From: CAIQJJ01 sp964606085
GTDB lineage: Bacteria; Chloroflexota; Anaerolineae; Anaerolineales; UBA4823
NCBI GenBank assembly: GCA_964606085.1
Contig: CAZSFD010000017.1
Span: 1 to 64,000, forward strand
Length of the DNA: 64,000 nucleotides
Direction of reading: 5' to 3'
Shown one piece after another: positions 43,811 to 52,040 of this stretch (the first letter of the stretch is position 1; every line of letters starts with the position of its first letter). The notes under the pieces are model-generated. The model ran no database searches. It had not been told where the DNA came from and was given only the letters and a program-made list of their open reading frames with translations. A program made the position numbers and the translations under genes.

Positions 43811-43919
43811 GGGTTCACCGCCATCGCCACAAGAGCTAATCAAACGGCCATCCTTTGCACTCATTGTATAGCAAAAGATGGCCGTAGTTCAAGGCCCAAA
43901 GAGGAATGCCTGCCGCAAA

Positions 43920-44339
43920 TTATGCTTCGATGCGGCAGTCATCCTTGCCCAAAATCTCCAGGCCCAGGCCGTCCATTGTCAAAATCGTCTCGTGGACGGG
44001 GCAGTGTTCGGCCACTTTGTGCATGGCATGGATGCGCTGACCGCAGTCGGCGTTGGGCAGTTTGACAGTGGCCTTGAGATTGACCAACCGGGTGGGGTCG
44101 GCGGCTTTGTCGAAGTGCAGGTCAACCGTCATACCCGAGGCATCCATACCGGCGCGCTCGGCGTATTGGGCAATAAAAGCCCCAATGCAGCTGCCCAACG
44201 AAGCGATGAACAACTGCGGCGGCTGCGGGCCGCGGTCGCTGCCGCCCATTTCGGCTGGCACGTCAATGGTCACCTTGTGAGAGCCGATGGCGGTCTCAAA
44301 GAGCATATCGCCTTTATAGTGGGTGGTGATGGTAGGCAT
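43920..44339 (-). CDS. OsmC/Ohr-family redox protein
   Basis: 139 residues. It has the OsmC fold signature: a middle helix with the peroxidatic Cys in LFIASLGSCIGAFIAQYA and a second Cys region at AEHCPVHETI. The family reduces organic hydroperoxides or detoxifies reactive sulfur species. ATG 44339 (MPTITT) is used; AAGGAG lies 12 bases upstream, and longer frames lack a ribosome site. It is 96 bp downstream of the XRE-cupin regulator on the same strand and could be regulated by or with it. Confidence 0.88.
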   Translation of the reverse strand: MPTITTHYKGDMLFETAIGSHKVTIDVPAEMGGSDRGPQPPQLFIASLGSCIGAFIAQYAERAGMDASGMTVDLHFDKAADPTRLVNLKATVKLPNADCGQRIHAMHKVAEHCPVHETILTMDGLGLEILGKDDCRIEA

Positions 44340-44435
44340 AGAACAGAGCATCTCCTTATGAAAAAGATAGGCCATAGGGCGCAACATTTATGTGGCCCTA
44401 AAGCATCAAACACAACTTGGTAAACGAACGACTGT

Positions 44436-45149
44436 TTAACGGGCAGGATCGTTTTCGGGGGCGAAATGGCGTTCGCTGGGATGATCGTTTTCGTCGCTGG
44501 GGCAAAGCACCAACAGCGAGGCCGAAGGCATCTCGCCAGGGTTGCGCCAACGATGCGGCAGGTGCGCCTCGAAGAGCAGGCTGTCGCCCGGTTGGAGCGC
44601 AAATACCTGGGATTCAATCGCATATTCCAGGCTGCCTTCGAGGCAGTAAACAAATTCATGCCCGGTGTGGACGATGGGCGTCGGGCCGCTATCTGCCCCA
44701 GGCTGCAAGACAACCCGCAACGCCTGGCCCCAACGCAGAATCATGCCTGCCCCCAGGTCTTCAAGTGAGCCATGATCGAACAGGGCCGCTGGACGCTGAC
44801 CGGCCCGCTGGAAGACGATGTTTTTGGAGGGTGTATCCGTCTCGAAAAAAGCCGTAATCGGAACGCCAAGCGCCATGGCAAGCTGCTGCAACGTGCTGAC
44901 GCTGGGAGATGTCTTGGCGTTTTCGATCATACTCAGGGTATTGACGTTCAGGCCGCTCAACTCAGCCAGCGAGCGGATAGAAAGCTGCCGCTCGGTGCGC
45001 AGCTTGCGCAGGCAGCCGCCCACGTCAACGGATGGCACAGCGCTTGCCGCCTTCAGGGCCGCAACCCATGACTTTCCCCGCCGTCGCTGATGTTGTAATC
45101 GTATTTCCACACCGTCCAATTCGGCAGGATGTTCGCTGTCAGACACCAT
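44436..45149 (-). CDS. XRE-family regulator with C-terminal cupin
   Basis: 237 residues. The HTH (about 45-100) reads LRKLRTERQLSIRSLAELSGLNVNTLSMIE, typical of XRE regulators; the cupin domain (140-215) has HTGHEFVYCLEGSLEY and LQPGDSLLFEAHLPHRW. Such proteins repress or activate small-molecule metabolism genes in response to a cupin ligand. ATG 45149 has a clear GGAGGT five bases upstream; an ATG at 45173 lies before that site. The neighbouring OsmC gene is the likeliest target. The intergenic region upstream holds its promoter and a cluster of hairpins. Confidence 0.87.
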   Translation of the reverse strand: MVSDSEHPAELDGVEIRLQHQRRRGKSWVAALKAASAVPSVDVGGCLRKLRTERQLSIRSLAELSGLNVNTLSMIENAKTSPSVSTLQQLAMALGVPITAFFETDTPSKNIVFQRAGQRPAALFDHGSLEDLGAGMILRWGQALRVVLQPGADSGPTPIVHTGHEFVYCLEGSLEYAIESQVFALQPGDSLLFEAHLPHRWRNPGEMPSASLLVLCPSDENDHPSERHFAPENDPAR

Positions 45150-45185
45150 GTTGACCTCCGGGATGTGTGTCAAAAATCAACCATT

Positions 45186-45214
45186 ATTATAGTTCTCGGA
45201 AGCCCGAAAATCAA
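45186..45214 (-). promoter_or_regulatory. Putative promoter of the XRE-cupin gene
   Basis: On the minus strand TTGATT (45209-45214), 17 bases, then TATAAT (45186-45191), about 36 bp before ATG 45149. Confidence 0.6.
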
Positions 45215-45251
45215 CAAAATAGACTATTTTATTGTGAATATGTTTCAGTGG

Positions 45252-45384
45252 CGCAAACCTTTGGTTTGCGAACTCATGGGCATTCAAGTTCGCCGGGCGA
45301 TTAATCGCCCGGCTAAAGATCAACGCCCGATAAATCGGGCTGTGAAAGCCGGTTTCACCCAACCAGGGCGCACGCCGTGCGCCC
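45252..45384. repeat. Tandem cluster of five hairpins
   Basis: Five separate palindromes follow one another: 45252-45270 (CGCAAACC/GGTTTGCG), 45292-45313 (a 22-nt perfect palindrome with ATTAAT core), 45325-45340 (GCCCGAT/ATCGGGC), 45342-45358 (GTGAAA/TTTCAC) and 45366-45384 (GGGCGCAC/GTGCGCCC). This accounts for most of the 370-bp gap between the divergent XRE-cupin and ArsR genes. No open frame or RNA gene was recognised there. Confidence 0.8.
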
Positions 45385-45469
45385 CTACCCGGCCAGTTTC
45401 ACCCCCCAATGAAAAGCACCCCATGAATATGACATCTGTTACTTTCCCCCCAACGCAAATTGCTATTTA

Positions 45470-45482
45470 ATATCCTTGATAT
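45470..45482. promoter_or_regulatory. Possible ArsR operator
   Basis: ATATC-CTT-GATAT is a perfect 5-bp inverted repeat in AT-rich DNA, 38 bp before the ArsR start and within the likely promoter. Position and symmetry fit an autoregulatory operator; the assignment is by inference only. Confidence 0.4.
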
Positions 45483-45519
45483 AAAATTATTCGCATACGT
45501 GCATATCTCAAACAACAGA

Positions 45520-45870
45520 ATGAACTCTCCCCAACTCGCCCAAGAAATCACCCAACTCCATGCCGAACTGTGCGCGGCATTGGCCGACCCCAACCGCATT
45601 TTGATGCTCTACGCCCTGGCCGAAAAACCACGCACCGTCAACGAACTCACCGCCGAAGTCGGCATCCTGCAATCGGCAGCCTCGCGCCACCTGAAGGTGC
45701 TGCGCGAGCGCGGCCTGGCCCTGGCCTCCCGCCAGGGGCAATCGGTGGAATATTCCCTCGCCGACCCCCGCCTGATCGAAGCCCTCGATATTCTGCGCGC
45801 CGTGCTGCGCGACACGCTGGCGCGCCGCGCCAACCTGATCACCGAGATGGAACAAGCCGAAACCCTATGA
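45520..45870 (+). CDS. ArsR-family transcriptional repressor
   Basis: 116 residues. The winged-helix ArsR fold is clear: LCAALADPNRILMLYALAEK, recognition helix around GILQSAASRHLKVLRERGL, and wing SRQGQSVEYSL. Only one Cys (C18 or so) is present, so the classical metal or two-cysteine sulfur sensor site is not evident. ATG 45520 is the conserved start; no ribosome site is visible. The stop overlaps the cytochrome start (ATGA), so repressor and cytochrome are coupled. By neighbourhood it should control the cytochrome/YeeE operon in response to a sulfur or redox signal. Confidence 0.88.
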   Translation: MNSPQLAQEITQLHAELCAALADPNRILMLYALAEKPRTVNELTAEVGILQSAASRHLKVLRERGLALASRQGQSVEYSLADPRLIEALDILRAVLRDTLARRANLITEMEQAETL

Positions 45871-47423
45871 AAAAACATCCAACGAACCAACATCATACTG
45901 GCCTATCTGAAACATCTCCTGGGAAATCCACGCTGATTAAGAAAAATGTATATGGGTTCATCCCCATGGTTCTGATCGGCCTGGGCGTGACCGTCATCGT
46001 CATCCTCGTGCCGATCTTGCTCTTTTTGCCGCGCCCTGCCGCAGTGCGCGACGACCCGCGGGCGGCCATCCAGCCCACCGCCATCCACACCTCGCACGCC
46101 GACATCGTCCAGGGCCCGTTCGACAGCCCCCAGGCTGTGACGCGCAACTGCCTCTCCTGCCACCCCGCTTCGGCCTCCCAGGTGATGCAAACCACCCACT
46201 GGACGTGGGAATCGCAGCCCTTCGAGGTGGCCTGGCGCGATGAACCCGTCACCATCGGCAAGATCAACCAGATCAACAACTTCTGCATCGGGGCTCAAGG
46301 CAACCAGAAGAAGTGTATGTCGTGCCACGTTGGTTACGGTTGGGAAGAATCCCCTCTCCCAGCGGGAGAGGGCCAGGGTGAGGGGGGAATCTACGATTTC
46401 GCCAATCCCGAAAACGTAGACTGCCTGGCGTGTCACGCCGACACCGCCCTCTATGGCAAAGGCGATTACGGCGATCCCGCCGAGGGTGTTGACCTGGCCG
46501 CGGCGGCCAAAAGCGTGCGTATGCCCACGCGCGAAAACTGCGGCAAATGCCACTTCGACGGCGGCGGCGGCAACGGCGTCAAGCACGGCGATCTGGATGC
46601 CAGCCTGCTTTTCCCCTCCGAAGAATTGGACGTTCACATGGGCGAGCAGGATTTTCTCTGCACCACCTGCCACACCACCCAGGATCACCAAATTTTGGGC
46701 CGTCTGATCGCCGACAACGTCACCATCGCCCCCGAAGAACAGGCCGCCTGCACCAACTGCCACAGCGAAAGCCTCCATGAGGATGAACGCATCAACGCCC
46801 ATGTGCAAAGCGTGGCCTGCCAGACCTGCCACATCCCCTCGCTGGCGGTCAAAGACCCCACCAAAACCTATTGGGATTGGTCCACCGCCGGGCAGGATCA
46901 ACCCGAAGACCACTACACCTACCTGAAAATCAAAGGCTCGTTCGTTTACCAAAAAGATTTCCAGCCCACCTACACCTGGTTCAATGGCAACCTGGCCTAC
47001 CGCTACCTGCTCGGCGACAAGATTGACCCCGCTCAGATGACCTATATCAACCAGCCCGCCGGCGATATTCGCGACCCGCAGGCGCGCATCTTCCCCTTCA
47101 AAATCCACGTTGCCAACCAGCCCTACGACACCGTCCACAACTACCTGCTGCAACCGATCACCGCCGGCGACAACGGCTACTGGACGAACTTCGATTGGGA
47201 CAACGCCTTCCGCCTGGCCGAACCGATCACCGGCCTGGCGTACAGCGGCCAATACGGCTTCACCGAAACCCAAATGTACTGGCCCACCACCCACCTTGTC
47301 CAGCCCAAAGAAAACGCCCTGCAATGCACCGACTGCCATAGTGCAGAAGGACGCCTCGATTGGCAGGCCCTCGGCTACCCCGGCGACCCCATGGAATGGG
47401 GCGGCCGCTTCGACACGAAATAG
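45867..47423 (+). CDS. OTR-family octaheme c-type cytochrome
   Basis: 518 residues. An N-terminal membrane helix (30-54) is followed by eight CXXCH heme sites (starting about C95, C150, C186, C225, C265, C295, C318 and near 495). KINQINNFCIGAQGN, CMSCHVGYGW, ENVDCLACH and GVKHGDLDASL are hallmarks of the octaheme tetrathionate reductase family, which reduces tetrathionate, nitrite or hydroxylamine. Between heme 2 and heme 3 a short dispersed repeat has inserted in frame, adding roughly 13 residues (162-174). The gene overlaps arsR and is followed four bp later by its presumed quinol-oxidising partner. Confidence 0.9.
   Translation: MKKHPTNQHHTGLSETSPGKSTLIKKNVYGFIPMVLIGLGVTVIVILVPILLFLPRPAAVRDDPRAAIQPTAIHTSHADIVQGPFDSPQAVTRNCLSCHPASASQVMQTTHWTWESQPFEVAWRDEPVTIGKINQINNFCIGAQGNQKKCMSCHVGYGWEESPLPAGEGQGEGGIYDFANPENVDCLACHADTALYGKGDYGDPAEGVDLAAAAKSVRMPTRENCGKCHFDGGGGNGVKHGDLDASLLFPSEELDVHMGEQDFLCTTCHTTQDHQILGRLIADNVTIAPEEQAACTNCHSESLHEDERINAHVQSVACQTCHIPSLAVKDPTKTYWDWSTAGQDQPEDHYTYLKIKGSFVYQKDFQPTYTWFNGNLAYRYLLGDKIDPAQMTYINQPAGDIRDPQARIFPFKIHVANQPYDTVHNYLLQPITAGDNGYWTNFDWDNAFRLAEPITGLAYSGQYGFTETQMYWPTTHLVQPKENALQCTDCHSAEGRLDWQALGYPGDPMEWGGRFDTK
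46351..46387 (+). repeat. REP-like element inserted in the cytochrome gene
   Basis: CCCCTCTCCC and GGGAGAGGG form a hairpin followed by CCAGGGTGAGGGG. This is a common dispersed bacterial element (its reverse frame spells SRWERG). It lies in frame within the OTR gene and leaves reading frame and heme sites intact. Confidence 0.8.
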
Positions 47424-47435
47424 GGGATGAATACC

Positions 47436-50045
47436 ATGAAATTTCGCCTGAACTCTCCAAAACATTTAAACCGCGAAGGACACAAAGTACCACAAAGGTT
47501 TTTAAGATTTATCCCTTCGTGTTCCTTCGTGTCCTTTGTGGTAAATTTTTCCGGCCATTCCAGTTTCTATGTATTGGCAACTGCGATTGTATTGCTGGCG
47601 ATGGGGATAGCGGTCAGGGCAGCTTCTGCACAGCCCGCCGCGTCGCCCGTGGGCCAGGCGTCAACGCTGCACCCGGCCTTTGCCCTGCTCGACGCCGCCG
47701 GGACAAACGTCCTCGACAGCGGCGGCCCGCTCTCACCGATGACCACCTGCGGCCAGTGCCACGACACCGCCTACATCGCCAGCCACAGTTTCCACGCCGA
47801 CCTGGGGATGGACGCGGCCACCCCGCCCGGCGCATGGAACCTTTTCACCAACGCCTACGCCCTGCCCGCGGACGACCCCGCCGCCTGGGCCAAAAGCGCC
47901 GCGCCGCGGCTGGTGGGCGGCGGGCCAGCAGAACCCCTCGGCGTGGAGATGGACTGTTTCTTGTGCCACACCGCCAGCCCCAACCACGCCGCCCGCGTGG
48001 CCGCCCTGCAAGCGGGTGACTTCACCTGGGCCGCCACCGCCACCCTGCTCGGCAGCGGGCTGGTGGAGCAAAGCGGCGCAGGGTTCGCCTGGCAGCGCGC
48101 CGCCTTCGACGAAACCGGCCAATGGGATACCGCCGCCATTCAAGACCCCGCCAACGCCAACTGCGCCCAGTGCCACGGTATCGCCCACAGCGACAATTCT
48201 CCCCTCACCCTCACCACCGCCAACCTCGACCCGCAGGGCGGCAATTGGCAGACCCTCACCACCGGCCAGGTGATCGCCCCCGGGAAGATCGCCAACTCTG
48301 GCGTCAACGTGGCCGATAAAGCCAGCCTGTCCCGCGCGTGGGATATCCACGCCGAGCGCGGCCTGAGCTGCACCGACTGTCACTACGCCCTCAACAACCC
48401 GGCCTACTACCAGGCCGAAAGCCGCCCCGCACACCTTGCGTTTGACCCGCGCCGCCTGGAAATTGGCGAGTATTTGCAGCGGCCCGATCATAACCTGGCG
48501 CGCGGCACGAACGGCACGATGCGCCGCTGCGAAGGCTGCCACGATGCGGCTAAAACGCACACCTGGCTGCCCTACGCCGAACGTCACCTGGCGGAACTGG
48601 CCTGCGAAAGCTGTCACATTCCCCAACTTTACGCCCCTGCCGCGGCCGCCTACGACTGGACGGTGCTGCAAGCCGACGCCGCGCCGCGCCTGGAATACCG
48701 CGGCGTGGCAGGCGATACCGGTACGGTGGCCGACCTGATCACCGGCTACCAGCCCGTGCTCCTGCCGCGCCAGAACGAAGGCGGATCGTCGCCCGATGGC
48801 GAAGTGAAACTGGCCCCCTTCAACCTGGTCACTGCCTGGTACTGGGCCGAGGGCGACGCCGCCGCCCCGGTGAGCGCCGCAACCCTGCAGGCCGCCTGGT
48901 TCGAGGGGGATGCCGTCGCCCCGCAGATTCTCCGGGCGTTGGATTCCAATGGGGATGGCGCGCTCGCCGCGGGCGAGTTGATCCTCGATACCCCCGAAAA
49001 GCAGGCCGCCGTCGCCGGGCGATTGCGCGAACAAGGGGTGCAGAATCCCCGCATTGTGGGGAAAATCCGGGCTTACAGTGTCAACCACAATGTCACCGAA
49101 CACGCCACGCAGTCTTGCGCCGCCTGCCACGGCGAAGCCTCCCGCCTCACCCAGCCCATCCAACTGGCCGCCGCCTTCCCCGCGGGCGTGATCCCCGAAT
49201 TTGCCGACTCTTCCTTGACGCAGCACGGCACATTGAGCGCCGATGGCGCGCTGATCTTCACCCCCTCCCCCGCCGGGCTGTACATCTTCGGCCACAGCCG
49301 CGTGGCCTGGGTGGATTGGTTCGGCGGGCTGTTCTTTGTGGCGGTGCTGTTGGGCGTGGCCGGGCATGGCGGGCTGCGCTTCTATGCCGCAATCAAGGCC
49401 CCGCGCCCCAAGCCGGAATACAAGAAGGTCTACATGTACGCCGTGTACGAGCGCTTCTGGCACTGGCTTCAGACCTTTGCCATCGTGCTGCTGCTCTTCA
49501 CCGGGCTGATCATCCACCGGCCGGATGTGTTCGGCATCTTCAGCTTCCCGGCCATGGTCATCGTCCACAATGTGCTGGCGGCGCTGCTGGTGATCAACGC
49601 GGCCCTGTCGCTGTTCTACCATCTCGTCAGCGGGCAGATTCGCCAGTACATCCCCCACCCCTACGGATTCTTCGACGAAGCCATCATGCAGGCCAAATAC
49701 TACCTGCAAGGCATTTTCCGCCGTGACTCGCACCCCTTCGAGAAGACGCCCGAAAAGAAGCTCAACCCTTTGCAGCGCATCACTTACTTTGGCATTCTCA
49801 ACGTGCTGCTGCCGCTGCAAATCGTCACCGGCGCGCTGATGTGGGGCGTGCAACAGTTCCCCACTGTGGCGGGCTGGTTCGGCGGGCTGCCTCTGTTGGC
49901 CCCCTTCCATAGCCTGATCGCCTGGACGTTTGCCGCCTTCATCGTTGGCCACGTCTACCTGACCACCACCGGTCCCGAACCGCTGACCTCGATCAAGGCG
50001 ATGATGGTCGGCTGGGAAGATGTGGAAGTGCATGAAGACCTCTAA
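47436..50045 (+). CDS. Multiheme cytochrome c fused to cytochrome b membrane domain
   Basis: About 869 residues. A signal peptide (YVLATAIVLLAMGIAVRAASA) leads to an extracytoplasmic part with seven CXXCH sites (CGQCH, CFLCH, CAQCH, CTDCH, CEGCH, CESCH, CAACH). A membrane segment near 625 and a four-helix cytochrome b561/hydrogenase-b-type domain follow (YERFWHWLQTFAIVLLLFTG, with His ligands in IIHRPDV, FYHLVS and FIVGHVYL). It would pass electrons from the quinone pool to the octaheme cytochrome. ATG 47436 has AGGGGA eight bases upstream; 47427 is the other choice. The first ~40 residues are encoded by an inverted repeat, so the true start may lie downstream. Confidence 0.88.
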   Translation: MKFRLNSPKHLNREGHKVPQRFLRFIPSCSFVSFVVNFSGHSSFYVLATAIVLLAMGIAVRAASAQPAASPVGQASTLHPAFALLDAAGTNVLDSGGPLSPMTTCGQCHDTAYIASHSFHADLGMDAATPPGAWNLFTNAYALPADDPAAWAKSAAPRLVGGGPAEPLGVEMDCFLCHTASPNHAARVAALQAGDFTWAATATLLGSGLVEQSGAGFAWQRAAFDETGQWDTAAIQDPANANCAQCHGIAHSDNSPLTLTTANLDPQGGNWQTLTTGQVIAPGKIANSGVNVADKASLSRAWDIHAERGLSCTDCHYALNNPAYYQAESRPAHLAFDPRRLEIGEYLQRPDHNLARGTNGTMRRCEGCHDAAKTHTWLPYAERHLAELACESCHIPQLYAPAAAAYDWTVLQADAAPRLEYRGVAGDTGTVADLITGYQPVLLPRQNEGGSSPDGEVKLAPFNLVTAWYWAEGDAAAPVSAATLQAAWFEGDAVAPQILRALDSNGDGALAAGELILDTPEKQAAVAGRLREQGVQNPRIVGKIRAYSVNHNVTEHATQSCAACHGEASRLTQPIQLAAAFPAGVIPEFADSSLTQHGTLSADGALIFTPSPAGLYIFGHSRVAWVDWFGGLFFVAVLLGVAGHGGLRFYAAIKAPRPKPEYKKVYMYAVYERFWHWLQTFAIVLLLFTGLIIHRPDVFGIFSFPAMVIVHNVLAALLVINAALSLFYHLVSGQIRQYIPHPYGFFDEAIMQAKYYLQGIFRRDSHPFEKTPEKKLNPLQRITYFGILNVLLPLQIVTGALMWGVQQFPTVAGWFGGLPLLAPFHSLIAWTFAAFIVGHVYLTTTGPEPLTSIKAMMVGWEDVEVHEDL
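47470..47542. repeat. Inverted repeat overlapping the start of the cytochrome c/b gene
   Basis: Arms 47470-47498 and 47514-47542 are complementary at about 23 of 29 positions, built from ACACAAAG/CTTTGTGT-like units with a 15-base centre. The element encodes residues ~12-39 of the protein as annotated. It resembles dispersed elements at 52041 and 60905. Confidence 0.7.
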
Positions 50046-50111
50046 AACCAAATATCCCCGGTATCGGATGAAGGGCAAAGCGAAGTTTTGCCCGACCCCT
50101 TATCTCTTCAG

Positions 50112-50159
50112 AAACCCGCTTAAGCGGGTTTGGATTGCGCAGACGCCGATTTCAATCGG
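50112..50159. repeat. Two palindromes upstream of the YeeE genes
   Basis: AAACCCGCTT and its complement form a perfect 20-nt palindrome (50112-50131), followed by CCGATT/AATCGG at 50146-50159. They fill the gap between the cytochrome and YeeE genes and could limit transcription or stabilise the upstream message. Confidence 0.7.
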
Positions 50160-50180
50160 TGGATGTACATGGAGTTACTT

Positions 50181-50753
50181 ATGACCACTGCCGTCCCTGC
50201 TAAAACCAAACGTACTTTTAACCTGCGGGCCATCTTCCAGCGCCCCGAAAAGCCCTACATCCACCCCTACCTGGGCGGGGCGCTGCTGGGGATCGTGCTG
50301 TTCCTGGCCTTCCTACTCACCCGCAATGGGCTGGGCGCGTCGGGCGGGATGAACCGCGTCGTCGCCCTGGCGCAAGATGCGGTCGTTCCCGGCCACATTG
50401 ACACCACCCCCTATCTGCTCAAACTGGCCGGCGGGGCCAAAAACCCGCTCGACGATTGGAGCGTGCCGGTGCTGTTCGGCGCGCTGCTCGGCGGGTTCAC
50501 TTCGGGCCTGCTGCATGGCCGCCTGAAAGTGGAGATCAACAAAGGGCCGAACATCTCCAACCGCACCCGGCTGATTTTAGCCTTCAGCGGCGGGGCGATC
50601 ATGGCCTACGGCGCCCGCATGGCACGCGGCTGCACCTCCGGCCAGGCGCTTTCGGGCGGGGCCACGCTCTCGGCTGGCTCGTGGGCGCTGATGATGTGCA
50701 TCTTCGCCGGGGCGTATGCGCTGGCTTATTTTTTGCGGAAAGTGTGGAATTGA
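50181..50753 (+). CDS. YeeE/YedE-family sulfur transporter, first half
   Basis: 190 residues with four or so membrane helices. The conserved half-motif MARGCTSGQALSGGATL is present; this family takes up thiosulfate or related reduced sulfur compounds through relay cysteines. ATG 50181 (MTTAVP) is preferred because GGAG lies six bases upstream; ATGs at 50163 and 50169 are inside or before it. Its stop is two bp from the next gene, a second YeeE-like protein, so the two probably form one transporter. The upstream cytochromes suggest a supply of, or export from, sulfur-compound respiration. Confidence 0.85.
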   Translation: MTTAVPAKTKRTFNLRAIFQRPEKPYIHPYLGGALLGIVLFLAFLLTRNGLGASGGMNRVVALAQDAVVPGHIDTTPYLLKLAGGAKNPLDDWSVPVLFGALLGGFTSGLLHGRLKVEINKGPNISNRTRLILAFSGGAIMAYGARMARGCTSGQALSGGATLSAGSWALMMCIFAGAYALAYFLRKVWN

Positions 50754-50754
50754 T

Positions 50755-51999
50755 ATGAATATCTTCCCCCTCGAACCCTTCCTCGCCCCCCTCGCCCAAA
50801 ACCCCTGGACGTATCTCGTCTTCGGGCTGATCGGCTTTGGCTTCGGTTTTGTCCTCGAAATGTCGGGCTTTGGCAACTCGAAAAAGCTGGCGGCGCAGTT
50901 TTACTTTAAAGATTTAACCGTGCTGAAGGTGATGTTCGGCGCGATTGTGACCGCCATGGTGCTGTTGTTCCTCGCCTCGGCGGTCGGCATCCTCGATTTC
51001 AACCTGGTTTATGTGCCAGAAACCTACCTGTGGCCGGGCATTGTCGGCGGGTTTATCATGGGCATCGGCTTCATCATCGGCGGGTTCTGCCCCGGCACGT
51101 CGGTGGTTTCGGCGGCCACCTTCAAGCTCGATGGCCTGTTCTTCTTGCTGGGGGCCTTTTTTGGTGTGTTCGCCTTCGGCGAAACGGTGGATTTCTATTG
51201 GGAATGGTGGAACAGCAGCGGCGCGCTGGGCCGCCTGACCCTGATGGACGTGTTCAACCTGCCGACCGGTGTGGTGGTGCTGCTGGTGGTGCTGATGGCG
51301 CTGTTCATGTTCTGGGGCGGCGAGCAGTTGGAACGCATTTTTGGCAAGCGCGATCTGACGAAAGAGCCGCGCCTGCGCCGCGCCGGGGCCGCCGCCCTGG
51401 TGCTGACCGCCCTGGCCGTGCTGGTGATCGGCCAGCCCGATTCGGCGGATAAGTGGGCGCAGATCGCCCCCGAAAAAGAAGCCGCCCTGGCCAACCGCGA
51501 GGTGCAGATCGCCCCCGGCGAACTGCTCGCCAGCCTGGCCGATGACACCCTGAATGTAATCCTGCTCGACGTGCGCCCCGAGGCCGATTACAACCTGTTC
51601 CACCTGCGCGGGGCGCGCCGCGTGGACCTGGGTAGTCTGTCGGCTCTCGTCCCCGAACTGCTGCACGAACCGGCGGGCAACACCGTTTACGTGCTGATGA
51701 GCAACGACGAAGCAGCCGCCACCGCCGCCTGGAAGGTGCTGGCCGCCGAAAGCGTGGCGAACATCTATATCCTCGAAGGCGGCGTCAATGGCTGGATTCG
51801 CACCTTCGCCGCTGCCGAGCCAGAGATCACCCCCACGCCCACACCCATCGCCGCCGACCGCCTGGCCTACACCTTCCCCGCCGCCCTCGGCGACCGCTAC
51901 GCAGCCGCCCGCCCCGACCCCCACGCATGGGAACTGGACTACACCCCCAAGATCAAGTTAGAACGCAAGCGCAGCCCCAGCGGGGGTGGCTGCGGGTAG
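50755..51999 (+). CDS. YeeE/YedE-family protein with rhodanese-like tail
   Basis: 414 residues. About seven membrane helices with the half-motif IIGGFCPGTSVVSAA occupy the first ~225 residues. A rhodanese-like domain follows (about 255-360; LLDVRPEADYNLFHLRGARRVDL, then IYILEGGVNGW). The loop that normally carries the catalytic Cys reads VYVLMSNDEAA, with Met in its place, so it should bind but not transfer sulfur. A Pro/Arg-rich tail ends GGGCG. The start at 50755 overlaps nothing and lies two bp after the first YeeE gene. It is the last gene of the operon. Confidence 0.87.
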   Translation: MNIFPLEPFLAPLAQNPWTYLVFGLIGFGFGFVLEMSGFGNSKKLAAQFYFKDLTVLKVMFGAIVTAMVLLFLASAVGILDFNLVYVPETYLWPGIVGGFIMGIGFIIGGFCPGTSVVSAATFKLDGLFFLLGAFFGVFAFGETVDFYWEWWNSSGALGRLTLMDVFNLPTGVVVLLVVLMALFMFWGGEQLERIFGKRDLTKEPRLRRAGAAALVLTALAVLVIGQPDSADKWAQIAPEKEAALANREVQIAPGELLASLADDTLNVILLDVRPEADYNLFHLRGARRVDLGSLSALVPELLHEPAGNTVYVLMSNDEAAATAAWKVLAAESVANIYILEGGVNGWIRTFAAAEPEITPTPTPIAADRLAYTFPAALGDRYAAARPDPHAWELDYTPKIKLERKRSPSGGGCG

Positions 52000-52040
52000 T
52001 TTTTGCACGCCCGGCAGATAGCCGCAACCTGAAATCAACC

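Noticed and set aside
45252..45384. tRNA or other structured RNA gene
   Set aside because: The hairpins are independent palindromes; no cloverleaf, anticodon arm or known riboswitch core could be drawn.
47733..50078. 781-residue minus-strand frame
   Set aside because: Antisense to the multiheme cytochrome c/b gene, whose heme motifs and membrane helices are unmistakable.
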